64,000 nucleotides of DNA from Macrothele yani (lineage: Eukaryota > Arthropoda > Arachnida > Araneae > Macrothelidae), in NCBI GenBank assembly GCA_039090855.1, contig CM077010.1, forward strand, positions 50,548,905 through 50,612,904. The letters are read 5' to 3'. The notes under the pieces are model-generated. The model did no database searches and was not told the origin of the DNA. It was given only the letters and a program-made list of their open reading frames with translations. Positions 30,661 to 41,908 of the stretch are shown here, in pieces (position 1 is the stretch's first letter; each line of letters begins with the position of its first letter). The position numbers and the translations under genes are program-made.

Positions 30661-31144
30661 AAACTCTGTTCTCACTTTTTTACGTATCCGTATGACGAAA
30701 ACATTTCTGTGATAGAAGAGATTCGCGGAATACTTGAGGTTTAATGTGGAGTGTGGGGATACTGTGGACGGCTTAAAAAATATTCGTTCGAGCTGATTTC
30801 AGCCAGCTTTTATAGCTATCGAAAATAAATTTCATATTTAGAAGTTTTGTAAAATAATACAATAAAACAGTACATTTTCCCATTTCATAAAGATAACTGA
30901 AAGTTATTGTCAGTTAAAGAAAGATCTCAAAGACTAAAAAGCATTCTGATGCTTCGAAATATCACGCTGAAAAAAATACTTAATTTGTGATAGATCCTCC
31001 TACAGAAAAATAAAATTATTACAAACGTATTAAAAAATTGTAAGCTAAATCAGAAGATAAAATGACTGACTTTTTCGCATTAATGAAAACAAAAAGTTTA
31101 TCATCGCCAGATTAGTTTTATCTTAAACGTGAGTGCAGTTCCTT
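30661..31144. other. AT-rich stretch with a MITE scrap
   Basis: 30778-30822 ('atattcgttcgagctgattt') matches the right part of the TTAA MITE (3268-3310). The rest is unassigned. Confidence 0.45.
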
Positions 31145-31215
31145 AGACTTTCTGGCTCAGTGGTTAAGACGCGCGGCTTGCGTAGAAAATAAACCAGAGT
31201 TTAATCCCATGCACA
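31145..31215 (+). repeat. Possible tRNA-like SINE scrap
   Basis: 'ggctcagtggttaagacgcg' resembles an A-box/D-arm and 'agagtttaatccca' a worn T-arm. No second copy in the window and no tail. Confidence 0.35.
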
Positions 31216-31760
31216 TGCGCAAAAGGATTCTCTAACGTAAGAGCTGAATAATTCAGTCTTTTGCGAACTTCGCTGCACGTTATTTTCAGAAATTTTCGGT
31301 GAATTCACACCACTTATTTTTTACGGTGTATTTCGGAATTTCATTTCAACTTAACCCTTTAAGCTGACGATGTACTTCAGCCAAATGGCTACCAAAGTAT
31401 TCTACGCTCCACAAACAGAAATGTTCACATAGCAGGCGGCATTTACGAATGCTACGCCAAAACAACTCCTTTCCCCCACTCATGTTAGCAATACCGATTA
31501 TGTACTTGTCACAGGTGATAAGCGCTCCCTACTACAGGGTCTAATCTATTCCTTTGTACTCTTTCCATGAACCAAGACATGAAAGGGAGGGACTAGTCGC
31601 TCTGACAAGGACATCATAGCACAGGGTAGAAACAACTGTTTCAAACATCTTTTCTTAGCTACTACGCAGTTGTTACAGTTCTTTTATCTTACAAGGCAAC
31701 GGTCCGGACGGTTGTCGCTAGATGCCCAGTGCTTGTTATATCATTCGACAGTACTGAAGG

Positions 31761-32184
31761 GGTAATGGATAATGACAAACTTTTAGGTGCTATGGAATAT
31801 AAATGATGAAGTTATAGGACATCAAAGAACACCAGCAGATACAATATTCATGGAATCTCCATTACTCTTGCGCTCGTATCGGAATAGTTTTTATTGTTTT
31901 AAGCAATTAGTATACATTACAAAGTATTCATGAAATGATATACAATATAGCGCGTTCAGTAATAGATATACATTACACTCACCTTTCATGTACGACAAAA
32001 AATATGAAGATCTTTAATTGTAAATGATCCAAACAAAAGTAATTCTCACTGCGAGCACATTTCATGAATGACGTTTCCTCGCAATCTTCTCTACCACATT
32101 CCTCAATTAGTCCCAATTCAAAACAATACTGGAGAAGTGTTTGGAAATATCCAGGATGAGAAATGTTCAGATGTGATGCGATCC
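31761..32184. other. Unassigned part of the insertion
   Basis: Short frames on both strands only (70 codons at most). No family recognised. Confidence 0.4.
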
Positions 32185-32194
32185 ATTTCACTTG

Positions 32195-32403
32195 TGCCGC
32201 CCCGGTGGCGCAGTGGTCTAAGGCGTTGGCCTCTGATCATTCGTCCGTAAGGGGTCCGGGTTCGAATCCCAGTCAGGCATGGATGTTGTGTTTGTCTTAC
32301 GGCACTGGCTCTCTCCCTTCCCTGGAACCAGTGACCCTAAATTAGGGACGGGCGACTGCTTATAGCCCATTGAGTTGCTCACGGTGGTCGTTAAACCTCC
32401 AAT

Positions 32404-32434
<31 letters not shown>
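32195..32434 (+). mobile_element. SINE family A, complete, with target duplication
   Basis: Begins 'gccgccccggtggcgcagtg' (A-box in the head), B-box 'gggttcgaatccc', body to 'cctccaatc', then an A-run of about 30. The target 'atttcacttg' lies on both sides (32185-32194 and 32435-32444). The long A-run and near-perfect duplication point to a recent insertion. Confidence 0.95.
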
Positions 32435-32441
<7 letters not shown>

Positions 32442-32661
32442 TTGCTTGGTGTGACCTTTGATGAACCGAAGAAATGAGAAAACAACTTCACTACTACTGC
32501 TGGATTCACAGTTCACAGTGATTGTGACACTTTCAGACGGTGAATTAATATTTAATCACTTGTTCGCCATTTCCTGGAATAGAATAGAATTGTAAGAAGT
32601 TTTAATATAACATTCATAATATACATACATTATATAATATAATGATCATCAACAAGACTTT

Positions 32662-32881
32662 GCCGCCCCGGTGGCGCAGTGGTCTAAGCGATGGCCTCTG
32701 GTCATTCGTCCGAACGGGGTCCGGGTTCGAATCCCGTGAGGCATGGATGTTGTGTTTGTCTTACGGCACTGGTTCTCTCCCTTCCCTGGAACCAGTGACC
32801 CTAAATTAGGGACGGGCGACTGCTTATAGCCCATTGAGTTGCTCACGGTGGTCGTTAAACCTCCAATTAAAAAAAAAAAAA
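32662..32881 (+). mobile_element. SINE family A, complete, with target duplication
   Basis: Same head and body as the copy at 32195. The target 'aacaagacttt' flanks it (32651-32661 and 32882-32892). A second clean insertion 230 bp from the first. Confidence 0.95.
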
Positions 32882-32975
32882 AACAAGACTTTAGTGGCTC
32901 CCCCTGTTGTCCATAGCAGCTCAAAATTTGGATATAAACATATCTTATGATTATCTATCTAAACAACATACTTTG

Positions 32976-33165
32976 GATCATGAATAGAATACGGGATTAC
33001 ACCATACAATACAAATTTCGAAGATGGAAATCCGTGTTTTGGTGTAAATCTGACTTACATATCTGACTTACATCCTGGGCATATTGCATTATCTGACTTA
33101 TCGTGCTGGTGATATTTACACCAAAAATCGGATTTCCATCTTCAAAATTTGTAACATACTTTGGG
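32976..33165. repeat. SINE C tail palindrome without head
   Basis: 'aatacgggattacaccatac' through 'tggaaatccgtgttttggtg' is inverted at 33100-33165 ('acaccaaaaatcggatttcc'). These are the flanking motifs of SINE C with the tRNA head absent. Confidence 0.6.
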
Positions 33166-33400
33166 TTTACAATCAGCGACAGCCGCATGTCTGTTTCGCT
33201 GTTAGTCAGAATGGATTAGTGTCAATCATCCCCACTAAAAGATAACTTAGAGTAACAAATTTAAGGGGAAAGCAACGCTCTCCGATTGGCACGTTCACTC
33301 GTTACAGCCGCGTTCGGCTCACTTCTTAGACGGCGATTAAGAGCTGATTTCAGCCAATTTTGCTAGCACCCAATTACTTCCTTCTAATCGGTTAAAGGGT

Positions 33401-33664
33401 GGATATTAACGAAACTATGTCAGGCGGCGACGCTTCAAGCATTGTATACGCTGACGTGAGAGACACTGTTCAAAAGTTTCTTATTCAGTGGCCTGTATAT
33501 GTACATGAAATGTTATAATTTTATATCTCTCTGACTCACTGTAAGCGTTGCTAAATTGTAAAAGCTCTACGGGGAAATAATGTGCCTTTCAGCGAGAAAA
33601 AGTTTAACCGAAAAGTAACGTAATTTACTTAAGAAAACATAAAAACAAAAGAAAGATTAGAGGT
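33401..33664. other. Unassigned
   Basis: No feature recognised between the MITE and the Tc1-like fragment. Confidence 0.4.
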
Positions 33665-34039
33665 ATCCGTTACAAGAGTTCTCGCCCGTAGGATTGCTTG
33701 CACAATTCCCACAGTCTCCAGATGTTTCCATCCAAAGAGTTGCCGATTGGTGTAACTTTTTGCTTATCGCAGCATTTACGGTAAACCCTTTCAGCGGTTG
33801 CTGTTGAAAAGCCCAGGAAGACGTTATTTTGGGAGAAGCTCAAATCTGCACGCCTGGCTCTAACTATCATTCTACGCTCAAAGGTGCTCAGATAAGTAGG
33901 TTTGTTTTCTTATTCGGTCCTCAATCGAACGCCGAGTGTCTCTGGACAAACTGACCTGCTTTATTTACAACCCACACAGCTCTCACGTATCACCTTACGT
34001 GCTGGAGTGATCACTTTACGTGAGGAAAGCTGGTGCATC
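33665..34039 (-). pseudogene. Tc1-like N-terminal fragment, left part of a split element
   Basis: The minus strand reads MIVRARRADLSFSQNNVFLG and FSTATAERVYRKCCDKQK, like the MVVGARRAGLS...LLGFS helix-turn-helix of the lineage seen at 28480. Its terminal repeat runs to 34039 and appears to resume at 44190-44212 ('ctaataaactggcaccgtag' then 'tg' and TA), so the 10 kb between is inserted. Confidence 0.7.
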
Positions 34040-34536
34040 TGTTACCGTGAAAACCCGAAATCCGTTATTTCGTGAAATCACTAGTGAAAACCAGAGATGG
34101 AAGCGGATACCGGGTCGATAATTTCTTGCGGTATCAAACGGGTAGGGTCAAGGTGTTCCTGTTCCGATTTTAACCCGGTTTTATTTCCGTTTCATTTCTG
34201 AATACAAAACAAAATAACTCTTTAGAGGTCTTTGAAATAATACTTCAGAACTGCAGAGTATGATCCAGAAACTTGCTGAAAATAGTAAAGAAATGGGATT
34301 AAAAATGAACTTTCAGCACACAAAACTGACCTACAATACTTTTACAAGGAATGCAGATTTATCAATTGATGGGGGGAAAAGCTGGAGATAACCAATTCCT
34401 ACATTTACCTTGGGCAGCAGTTATCAAACAAAAATTACATCGATGAAGAAATTAATCGACGTATGGGGAGATTTTGGAAAAAACAACACAATTTTTAAGA
34501 GCAATATACCATTATATCTTAAAAGAAAAGTGTTAA

Positions 34537-34788
34537 CCCTTTAACGACCATAACGCCCATAAACCCCCGTACGTACAAACGGCCATAGCCGCCTGAAACG
34601 CCTGTCTAGAGTGAGTCAGATTTCTCACCCTTACTTGTTCTTCAAATTTTTTCGACCTATGAGAAATCAGCAGGAGTCACGCTCAGTCACTATTGTTGTT
34701 ATTAAACAAAGAAGTGAAACAAGAGACAGTTTCTGGTGTTATGGTATTTAGAGTGATATAAGATTTCGGGGTCATGGTCGTTAAAGGG
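34537..34788. mobile_element. 252-bp TTAA MITE, second family
   Basis: Perfect TTAA flanks (34533-34536 and 34789-34792). Ends 'ccctttaacgaccataacgc' and complement 'ccctttaacgaccatgaccc'. It interrupts the RTE-like fragment between 'aaaagaaaagtg' and 'atcaatacatccttcc'. The ends resemble the first TTAA family but the body does not. Confidence 0.88.
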
Positions 34789-34955
34789 TTAAATCAATAC
34801 ATCCTTCCAGTGCTTAAGTATGGAGACGCCGACCTTAACTAAAAAGACATACAGACTGCAGAAAACTGAGAGAAGCATGGAGAGATGCATGCTTGCTGTA
34901 ATTGTTAGTAAAGTCATTCTTAGACAGCGAGGTTAGCGAAGAAATCTTGAATAAA

Positions 34956-35173
34956 TTTTTTTTTTGGTTGAAGGCTTAACGACCGCCGTGAGCAACTCAA
35001 TGGGCTATAAGCAGTCGCCCGTCCCTAATTTAGGGGTACTGACTCCAGGGAAGGGAGAGAGCCAGTGTCGTAAGACAAACACAACATCCATGCCTCACAG
35101 GGATTCGAACCCGGACCCATTTCAGACGAATTATCAGAAACCTTCACTTAGACCACTGCGCCACCAGGACGAC
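34956..35173 (-). mobile_element. SINE family A (minus) in the copia LTR
   Basis: A T-run, then the complement of the family A body and head, ending at 'gccaccaggacgac'. The LTR target 'gaata(a/g)a' is repeated on both sides. The other LTR has the empty site ('cttgaatagaatgtaaac', about 40743). Confidence 0.9.
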
Positions 35174-35224
35174 AGAATAGAATTTAAACAAGAAGATTCG
35201 AAAATTACTCATCTTATACCAGTA

Positions 35225-36037
35225 CACTGAAGAGCAATTGAATTAGAGACAGCTGGTGCACAAAAACGTGTAAACAGCCACACTATCCAGAACCATCTCC
35301 TCCCTGTGGGGTACAGAATCCATCGTCCCACGAAGGTACCGCTGCTGACCGCACACCACAAGGTGCAAAGATTAGCATGCGCGCTGGAACATCGCCACTG
35401 GACCCTAGACATGTGAAAAAATGTTGCCTGGACTGATGAGTCGAGATTCACGTTGGTACATGCGGATGGCAGGATATGAGTACGGCGCAAACCACATGAA
35501 GCGATGAATCCTTCTTACCGGCAGGGTACTCTTCAAGCTAGAGGGGGTGGCATTCTCGTCTGGGGACTGCCTACGTGGACTGAAATGAAACCCCTGGTAT
35601 GTGGGACATCGTTCCTCACAGGTCAACGTTACCGGAATATCCTGGACGACCATTTACTCCCGTTTGTGCGTCTTCAACATCCCACTGGGGACCTCATCCT
35701 GCAACAAGACAATGCCATCGCTCCCGAATTGCATCAGAATGGTTGGATGAACACTCCGCCGACGTGACCTCGCTTCCTTGGCCAGCCAGGTCACTTGACC
35801 TCAACCCCATCGAGCACATCTGGGTTGCCATCAAGAGAGATGTTGGAGGCTCTGACCTCCTCCATCAAATCTTCGTGAACTGTGGGAGCTTGTTCAGGGA
35901 CCGTGGATCCATATGGCTTCCCAACGCTTCCGGTGTCTTGTTGAGTCCATGCCGAGACGGATCGCCGCAGTCATCAGGACGAAAGGTGGTGCTACACGTT
36001 AGCAGACAGGTATCTCTAATTCAATTGCTCTTCGATG
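35225..36037 (+). mobile_element. Tc1-like element in the copia LTR, deleted
   Basis: Ends 'cactgaagagcaattgaatt' and right-end complement 'catcgaagagcaattgaatt', with TA at 35223-35224 and 36038-36039. The other LTR shows the empty site ('ccagtatatcaaaa', about 40793). At 813 bp it lacks the transposase N-terminus. Confidence 0.93.
35260..35985 (+). pseudogene. Tc1-like transposase, N-terminal deletion
   Basis: The DNA-binding half is missing. Catalytic half in shifting frames: AWTDESRFTLVHADG after stops (about 35425-35470), LQQDNAIAPE near 35700 and LDLNPIEHIWVAIKRDVGG (35800-35850), so the three acidic residues are still readable. Frameshifts near 35470-35510 and 35755. Confidence 0.85.
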
Positions 36038-36496
36038 TATATCAAAAAACGATATCTATTAAAAGAAACGTAGACAGTGACAACAATAGATGAGTAATGG
36101 AGTAATTATGATTACATATAAATCCTTTTGAAACTTGAATACAGCGATAATTACGTTCCATCGTAATGACGTCCGGATAATCAAAAATGAACATCTATTT
36201 ACATCCATTGGACTCACAACACTGGTTAAGTGTCTTGTTGTCTCGTACATCGTACGACGCATTTTCGTGTTGCTACAACGTGGTACGTTACGTGGCTCCT
36301 GTCGGTATTCTTGTTAGTTACGGTTTGTTCCCAACATTCTTGCACTCAGCAAAGAACAATGATTGGTTGATGGTAGGAGTTTCATAGCTTTTGTGTGGGT
36401 CTCAAGTATACATTTGGGAAGTGATTTAGTAAGAACGGCAGCAATCATCTTCTTGCTCTCACAATATTTCAGTCTTATCGTTGAAGCGTATAGACT

Positions 36497-37105
36497 TCAT
36501 ATGAAATGTATTTTGACATCCAGATGCTTCAATCTTGAGTGAGCCTTCTCGTTTTTTATTAAACTAATACTAGCATTATTGTCCTCATAAAGTATAGTGG
36601 GTGCAGTTTGAAGGACATGTAGATCATTTAATAAATCTCTCATCCACACAATGAATTTAGAAGCATTGGAAGCTGCAATGTATTCAGCCTCTGCAGATGA
36701 TAGAGCGATAGAACTCTGTTTCTTGCTGCTCCAGGCAACGGTGGTGTCTTCCAGTTTTATAATGAAACCAGTGGCTGATTTTCTGTCATGGGTATCACCT
36801 ACGTGAGCCTCATCAGTATGAGCTGATAGTTCGATACTAGTTGCACAATTGATGTGTAGTTTGTAGGTTAAAATTTCTTGTAAGTAATGGATTACTCTTT
36901 GTAAAGCTTTCCAGTCCTTGACTGAAGGTTTTTGTACTTTTCTTCCTAACAATCCAACTGCTGTTGCCATATCCAGACGGCTGACATTGGCAATATGCAG
37001 AAGTGCTCCCACTGCTTCGTGATACACCTCTTTATTCTCAAAAATCGATTCATCATCTTTCGATGATTTTAAGTACTCAGCAGACACCGGAGTGTAATAT
37101 TTCAT
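36497..37105 (-). pseudogene. Copia RNase H and end of reverse transcriptase
   Basis: A 202-codon minus frame starting KYYTPVSAEYLKSSK. It has GALLHIANVSRLDMATAVG, the RNase H part HTDEAHVGDTHDRKSATGF, VAWSSKKQSSIALSSAEAEY and the end YEDNNASISLIKN...HLDVKIHFI. These are typical copia signatures (usually ADWAG.., SSAEAEY, DN..A). The element as a whole is dead. Confidence 0.9.
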
Positions 37106-37129
37106 GGTTTCATTTTCACTATATCTCTA

Positions 37130-37890
37130 CGATATTTAAGATTGATTTTCTTATTCTAATGAAGTAGAAAACCTCCATCTTGTTTTCTTCCTATTTTTAT
37201 TTCTAGATAGTATTTGACATCTCCCAGATCTTTGATTTCAAAATAATTTTTCAATATTTCAACATTTCTTTAGCTTTTTCTATATTTTAGGATTTGGTAC
37301 TGCATATCAAAATATCATCCACCTAAACAACTAACTATGTAAAAGATTTTGTGTCGACGAGTGTAAATAGACATCGATCTGCTATTGCTTTTTTATAGCC
37401 ATGTTCTTCCAATAATTCAACAAGCGTTTGATTACATATTCTTCAAGACTGTTTCAGACCATAAATAGCTTTCTTTTATTTACACACTTTATTTTCTTCA
37501 CCTTTAATCTTATAACCAGGTGGTTGATTCGTGTAAATTTCTTCATCCAAAGTACCATATAAATAGGCAGTTTTGATTTGTATGTGTCTCACATGCATTT
37601 TCTTATATGCTGCTATCTTTAATAGAGTTTTGATTGCGGTGTGGGTTACTACTGGTGAGAACGTTTCGTCGTAGTCAATTCCAGGCTTCTGAGTGTATCC
37701 TTGGACCACTAAACGTGCTTTGTACTTCGTAGAATCATCACTTGTATGTTTGATTTTAAAAATCCATTTGCAATTAATCACTTTCTTTCCTGGTGGCAGC
37801 AGCATTACTAATTCCCAAGAGTTGTTCCTTTGTACAGATTCCATCTCCTTGTCTGTCGCTTTCATCCAATGCATCCTTTATGATTCCTCA
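37130..37890 (-). pseudogene. Copia reverse transcriptase
   Basis: 37874-37476 reads NNSWELVMLLPPGKKVINCK, WIFKIKHTSDDSTKYKARLV and DYDETFSPVV. Where copia has (V/L)DVKTAFL, this copy reads IQIKTAYL, losing the catalytic Asp. Downstream, in another frame, VDDILI appears with a stop in place of Tyr of YVDD (about 37310-37330). Several stops. Confidence 0.88.
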
Positions 37891-38029
37891 AAGTTTTGCA
37901 TTTCATACCGATTTTTGGGTTCTGTATTCTAATAAAGGAATACCACCTGAATGATACAGCAAGGCAGCTGTACCATTAAGGTGATATTCCTTTACTTGGC
38001 CTTGCAGATCACCTCAATTGCTCTGGGTT

Positions 38030-38990
38030 ATTTTCAGGTTCAGACGCACTTTCTTCCCTTATCGGTTGGGGTATTTCGGTACTTTCTAAAATCACATCCT
38101 GTGCTGCTACACTAGGTTCAGAATCATTGATGATCATTTGGTGCTTGCATGCTTCAACTTTACTATTTTCTTTCGTCGAATTTTACATTGCGGCTGATTG
38201 CGGTTCTCTCATTTTCCGGAAATAGTATTCTATAGCCCCTAGATCTTTCATCATATCCAATGAATATGCCAGACTTTGCATGATCATCTAATTTTCTTCT
38301 TGTTTGTCTAGGTACATAAGACAGAGATTTGGATCCGAAGACCTTCATATGACCCAAATATGGTTTCTTACCAGTCCACAGTTCCATAAGAGATTTACCC
38401 GTACTTTGTTTCGAATGTACGTAGCAGTGATTATTGCTTCACCCCAATATTTATTTTCCAGACTGGTGTCTAACAACATGGCTTTAGTCATTTCTTGGAG
38501 TGATCTATTCTTTCGTTCTGCTATACCGTTTGCTTGAGGACAGAATACCACAGTAGTTTGATGTTCAATTCCATGTTGTTTTAGGTAATTCTCAAATTCC
38601 GTGTTGGTGTGTGTATTCACCGCCATTATCAGTTCTTAGAGCTTTTGGCCTTTTGCCAAATTTGTTGTTTACACTCAGCACATATTCTTTGAATTTAAAT
38701 AAGACATGTGTATGTAAACCTCGTGTAATCATCTACAAAAGTTATGTAGTATCTTTTACCACTTGGAATAACTGATGACATGGGTCCACTAATATCAATC
38801 ACTGTTTACGAGTTCTAAAGTTTCATTTGTCCGGATTGGATTTACTTTCGAAAATGGTTTCTGTATCATTTTTCCTTTGATACAACTTTCGCAAAATGTC
38901 TGTTTTACAACTAGAGAATTGTATACCATATGCTAAATTTTTACTCTCCAATTCTTTTATTGCTTGTATATTCTTATGACCGAGTCTCCT
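38030..38990 (-). pseudogene. Copia integrase region
   Basis: 38626-38345 reads HGIEHQTTVVFCPQANGIAE, RKNRSLQEMTKAMLLDTSLE and YWGEAIITATYIRN, matching the copia integrase C-half (Q.NG.AER.NR). 38387-38163 continues ELWTGKKPYLGHMKVFGSKS. Upstream, about 38880-38990, the gag-pre-integrase segment (LGHKNIQAIKELESK-like) is readable up to the MITE at 38996. Confidence 0.87.
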
Positions 38991-38995
38991 ATGCC

Positions 38996-39485
38996 CAAGG
39001 AGGTTAGAATAGGATATGTGGAGATGCCCTTGTTAGTGAAGCAATACCACTTTGAATGAAGCCTATAACTGCGAGCGACGGCCGTCAAAGTGTGGGAAAG
39101 CTCATGGTTTCTAAGGCTATTGCAATGCATTTTGTGTTGGCCGAATCGCCTTCTTTCGCCGTAAATGTTTCCAATTTTGCATCGTAATTTGCTGCCAATA
39201 TGTGAGAAAATGCTGAATTTATAAAATTCTTAATTATTCTGAGGCTCCTTCCCATTTTTATTTTAAATTGAAATACTCGAACATTGGTGCGAATTCTAAA
39301 CAAAATATAAAGTTAAAATTGTAAACTTCACTCGTGTAAGAATTATAATTCATTCCGGTTTGATATTAACACCGTTTCGGCGACCAAAAACCTCGCAATT
39401 TCAAAATACAAACAAATTCCCACACCTTGCGGCTTCACGGTTAAGAGACCAGGGCATCTCCAGAAGTATTATTCTAACCTCCTTG
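38996..39485. mobile_element. hAT-like MITE in the copia element
   Basis: Ends 'caaggaggttagaatagga' and right-end complement 'caaggaggttagaataata', with 'ggagatgccc' just inside both. Flanks 'cctatgcc' (38988-38995) and 'cctacgcc' (39486-39493): an 8-bp duplication, one mismatch. It interrupts the gag-pre-integrase segment. A related element is at 41909. Confidence 0.85.
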
Positions 39486-39644
39486 CCTACGCCATACATG
39501 TAGGTTGATGCAATCATTTTTATCATAAAAGTTTACTAATTTTGCTGCTTGTGCATGTTGATCCGTTTCAACAGTTTGTAACTTATACAGATTATTATCA
39601 TCTAATATGTATGGCAACAGAAGAAACAGTTTTATCGTGTTTGA

Positions 39645-40624
39645 TTAAGCAACTGTTTCCTTTGAATACGACAACAAACCCTTTATCATAATTCTATTGA
39701 CTGACAACAGACTACTTTCGAGCTCAGGTACGTAGAGAACATTCTCAACTTTAATTCTATTGACTTTAGTATCAGTTTCGCAGTTGAGATAACCTTGGCC
39801 TACGCCTAGAGATATTATTTTTCTTCCATCTGCGGTTGTAGCACTTTCCTTAGAATTAGGGTCTAAACGACAGAAAAAACTTTTGTCATTAGTCATGTGT
39901 GTAGTTGCTGCTGAATATATGGACCAATGAGTGCACGATAATGTGCTATGTACTCCGTCTTTCACTCTGTATAAATGGTTGTCATTACGTTTCATTACAT
40001 TGAGTTCTGCGATTTTTTCTTTAGTTGCAAATTTTGCTCTGTGATTTCGTATGTGAACGTTTCGGCGGCCATTTTTATTTTTCTGAGTTTTGCCTTTACC
40101 ACTAACTGTGGGATTCCTTTTGCGGCAATGTGGGCAATATTTTCTTTCATTACGTGCTCTATCGACAGATTTAAATGCAGGTACTGTGTTCGAAGTCCGT
40201 GCGTGCGTCTTCGAATTTTGTCGTTTTCTATTATATTTATCCACTTATTCTTTACAAATTCTAGTATTAGGTCCGTGTCAGGTCTTGCTTCCAAAGCAGT
40301 AACTAATGTGTCATAATTAGCGGGAAACAAATAAAGTTTTCTCGTTAAACTTTCTCTCTGATATAAGATTTTCAATGCGAACCATACATCTATGGAATAA
40401 GTGCAATTTATAACATGCACGATTTGATAATCTTCTAATAAAAGGCATATATTGGCTTTAAAAATACTGCTGTCCCTTTTGATCCGTGTATCATTTTTAA
40501 CTTATGGTAGTTCTTCTGAGATTAAATCCCAGACATTTTCCTTAATCAGGAACATCTGCATTTTAAATTTCCATGATGAATAATTGTTCAAATTCAGTTT
40601 TGCAATACTTCGTTGAGTAGCCAT
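39645..40624 (-). pseudogene. Copia gag and protease
   Basis: The gag start is probably at 40624 (MATQRSIAKLNLNNYSSW, typical copia gag N-terminus). A stop follows ISEELP near 40497. The frame resumes with LLEDYQIVHVINCTYSIDVW. The zinc knuckle is worn (CPHCRKRNPTV). The protease segment reads WSIYSAATTHMTND where copia has W..DSGAT.HM, so the catalytic Asp is lost. VLYVPELESSLLSVNRI follows. Confidence 0.88.
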
Positions 40625-40699
40625 TTTTGTATTAGGTTCATTTCTTTTTCTTTATCTAACTTCCATTCAAGATTCATCAGTCTCATAATCGTTCTAACA

Positions 40700-41106
40700 T
40701 GTTAGTGAAGTCATTCTTCGATAGCGAGGGTTTGCGAAGTAATCTTGAATAGAATGTAAACAAGAAGTTCGAAAATTACTCACCTTATACCAGTATATCA
40801 AAAAACTAAAATTTATTAAAAGATACGTAGACAGTGACACTTATAGATGAGTAATGGTGTATTTTGTATATATAAATCCTTTTGAAACTTGAATACAACG
40901 ATAATTACGTTCCATCGTAATGGCGTCCGATAATCAAAAATTAACGTTTGTTTACATCCATTGGACTCACAACACTGGTTAAATGTCTCGTTGTCTGCTA
41001 TCTTACGTGCGCTCGTACATCGTACGACACATTCTCGTGTTCATAATACGCGACACGTTGCTTAGCCCCTGCCGCTAATCCTGTTGGTTATGGTTTGTTC
41101 CCAACA
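40700..41106 (-). repeat. Copia LTR, upstream copy, uninterrupted
   Basis: 407 bp from 'tgttagtgaagtcattcttc' to 'ggtttgttcccaaca'. It preserves the empty sites for the SINE and Tc1 insertions in the other LTR. Confidence 0.93.
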
Positions 41107-41908
41107 GTAACCAGGAGAAATAAGAAGAGGAACTCACTTGGATAAGGAAAATGACATGACAAGAATGGAAGACATCATGATCATAGTATAATCCCTGAAA
41201 TGGCAATGGGATGGACATATTGCAAGGAGAACGGACCACCGATGAATAACCGAAATATTAGCCTGGATTCCAAGGGACAGGAAAAAACCACGTGAGAGAT
41301 GGGTGGATGGAGGAGACTGGCCTAAGACAGTCCGTTGTGGAAGAAACTTGGGGAGACCTTCATCTAACAGTGAATTGATAATGATTGACAATGATGATTA
41401 ATATTCGAATTTATAGCTCAAAGCATATTTGTACGGGTCGGGTCCGGGTCCAAAATGTTTAACCTGTTTCCAACTCTGGTAAGAACGCGAAGTGTTCACG
41501 ACCTTTAGTAAACTTCGGGTTTTTACTAGTAATATCTAGAAATGACTAACATCCTCAGTAAAATGAAGAATACAAAGTTTACATCGGGTATTTACTTAAT
41601 TTTTTAGTCAAAACCCGTTCTCACTAGACGCCGAACAGTAAAAATCCAAAATGATTACAATAGATATGAACTCGTATGGTAAAAATAAAGTACACTGAAT
41701 AAAATACAAAAAGTTATTTATTTGAAAATCGCAAAATGAGATCACTCAGTAAAATACAGAAAAATTATTTGATGGAAAATCATAAAATAAGAACATTACA
41801 ATTTACTTGTTATTATATGGCCTACTATTATGGCATTTGGAGTTACATAAAACATTATTCTTTTTATATTTGCATAACTTTGTTGTACATTCCTTTGTAC
41901 ACTTGCAC

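Larger units (their letters stand above)
31355..33400. mobile_element. TTAA MITE, second copy, opened by insertions
   Basis: The left end 'ccctttaagctgacg' follows TTAA (31351-31354). The right part 33222-33400 ends '(c)ggttaaaggg' and matches 3098-3342. The left part to about 31760 matches 2747-3100 ('gttcacatagc', 'catgac...ggaagg/gaaagg'). About 1.4 kb between the parts is inserted DNA, including two SINE A copies and a SINE C tail palindrome. The right TTAA is mutated. Confidence 0.65.
34903..36336 (-). repeat. Copia LTR, downstream copy with two insertions
   Basis: 'tgttagtaaagtcattctta' to 'ggtttgttcccaaca'. After taking out SINE A (34956-35173) and Tc1 (35225-36037) about 400 bp remains, the size of the other LTR. 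It aligns with 40700-41106. Confidence 0.93.
34903..41106 (-). mobile_element. Copia-type LTR retrotransposon (minus)
   Basis: 5-bp flanks 'gtaat' (34898-34902) and 'gtaac' (41107-41111). Both LTRs begin TGTTAG and end CCAACA. The internal genes are on the minus strand in copia order: gag, protease, integrase, reverse transcriptase, RNase H. The LTRs are clearly diverged, so the insertion is old. Three later insertions lie in it: SINE A, Tc1 and a hAT-like MITE. Confidence 0.93.
34225..41395 (+). mobile_element. RTE-like fragment split by a MITE and a copia element
   Basis: 34235-34532, 34793-34902 and 41107-41395 join into the 3' third of the RTE-like reverse transcriptase seen at 20053 (for example 'aaaatgaactttcag', 'cttaaaagaaaagtg', 'catccttccagtgctta'). 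It ends with 'gattgacaatgatgatta', the RTE 3' tail. Many stops and indels: dead. Confidence 0.82.
34092..41478. mobile_element. hAT-like element, opened by nested insertions
   Basis: Ends 'cagagatggaagcggatacc' and right-end complement 'cagagttggaaacaggtta' are inverted. The flanks 'gtgaaaac' (34084-34091) and 'gtaagaac' (41479-41486) form an 8-bp duplication with two mismatches, as in hAT. On removing it, the Ginger-like left end becomes continuous. The element's own DNA is only about 34092-34230 and 41395-41478, with no transposase. Confidence 0.68.

Noticed and set aside
32404..32434. Poly-A run as an assembly gap or vector artefact
   Set aside because: It is the tail of a SINE with a matching target duplication.
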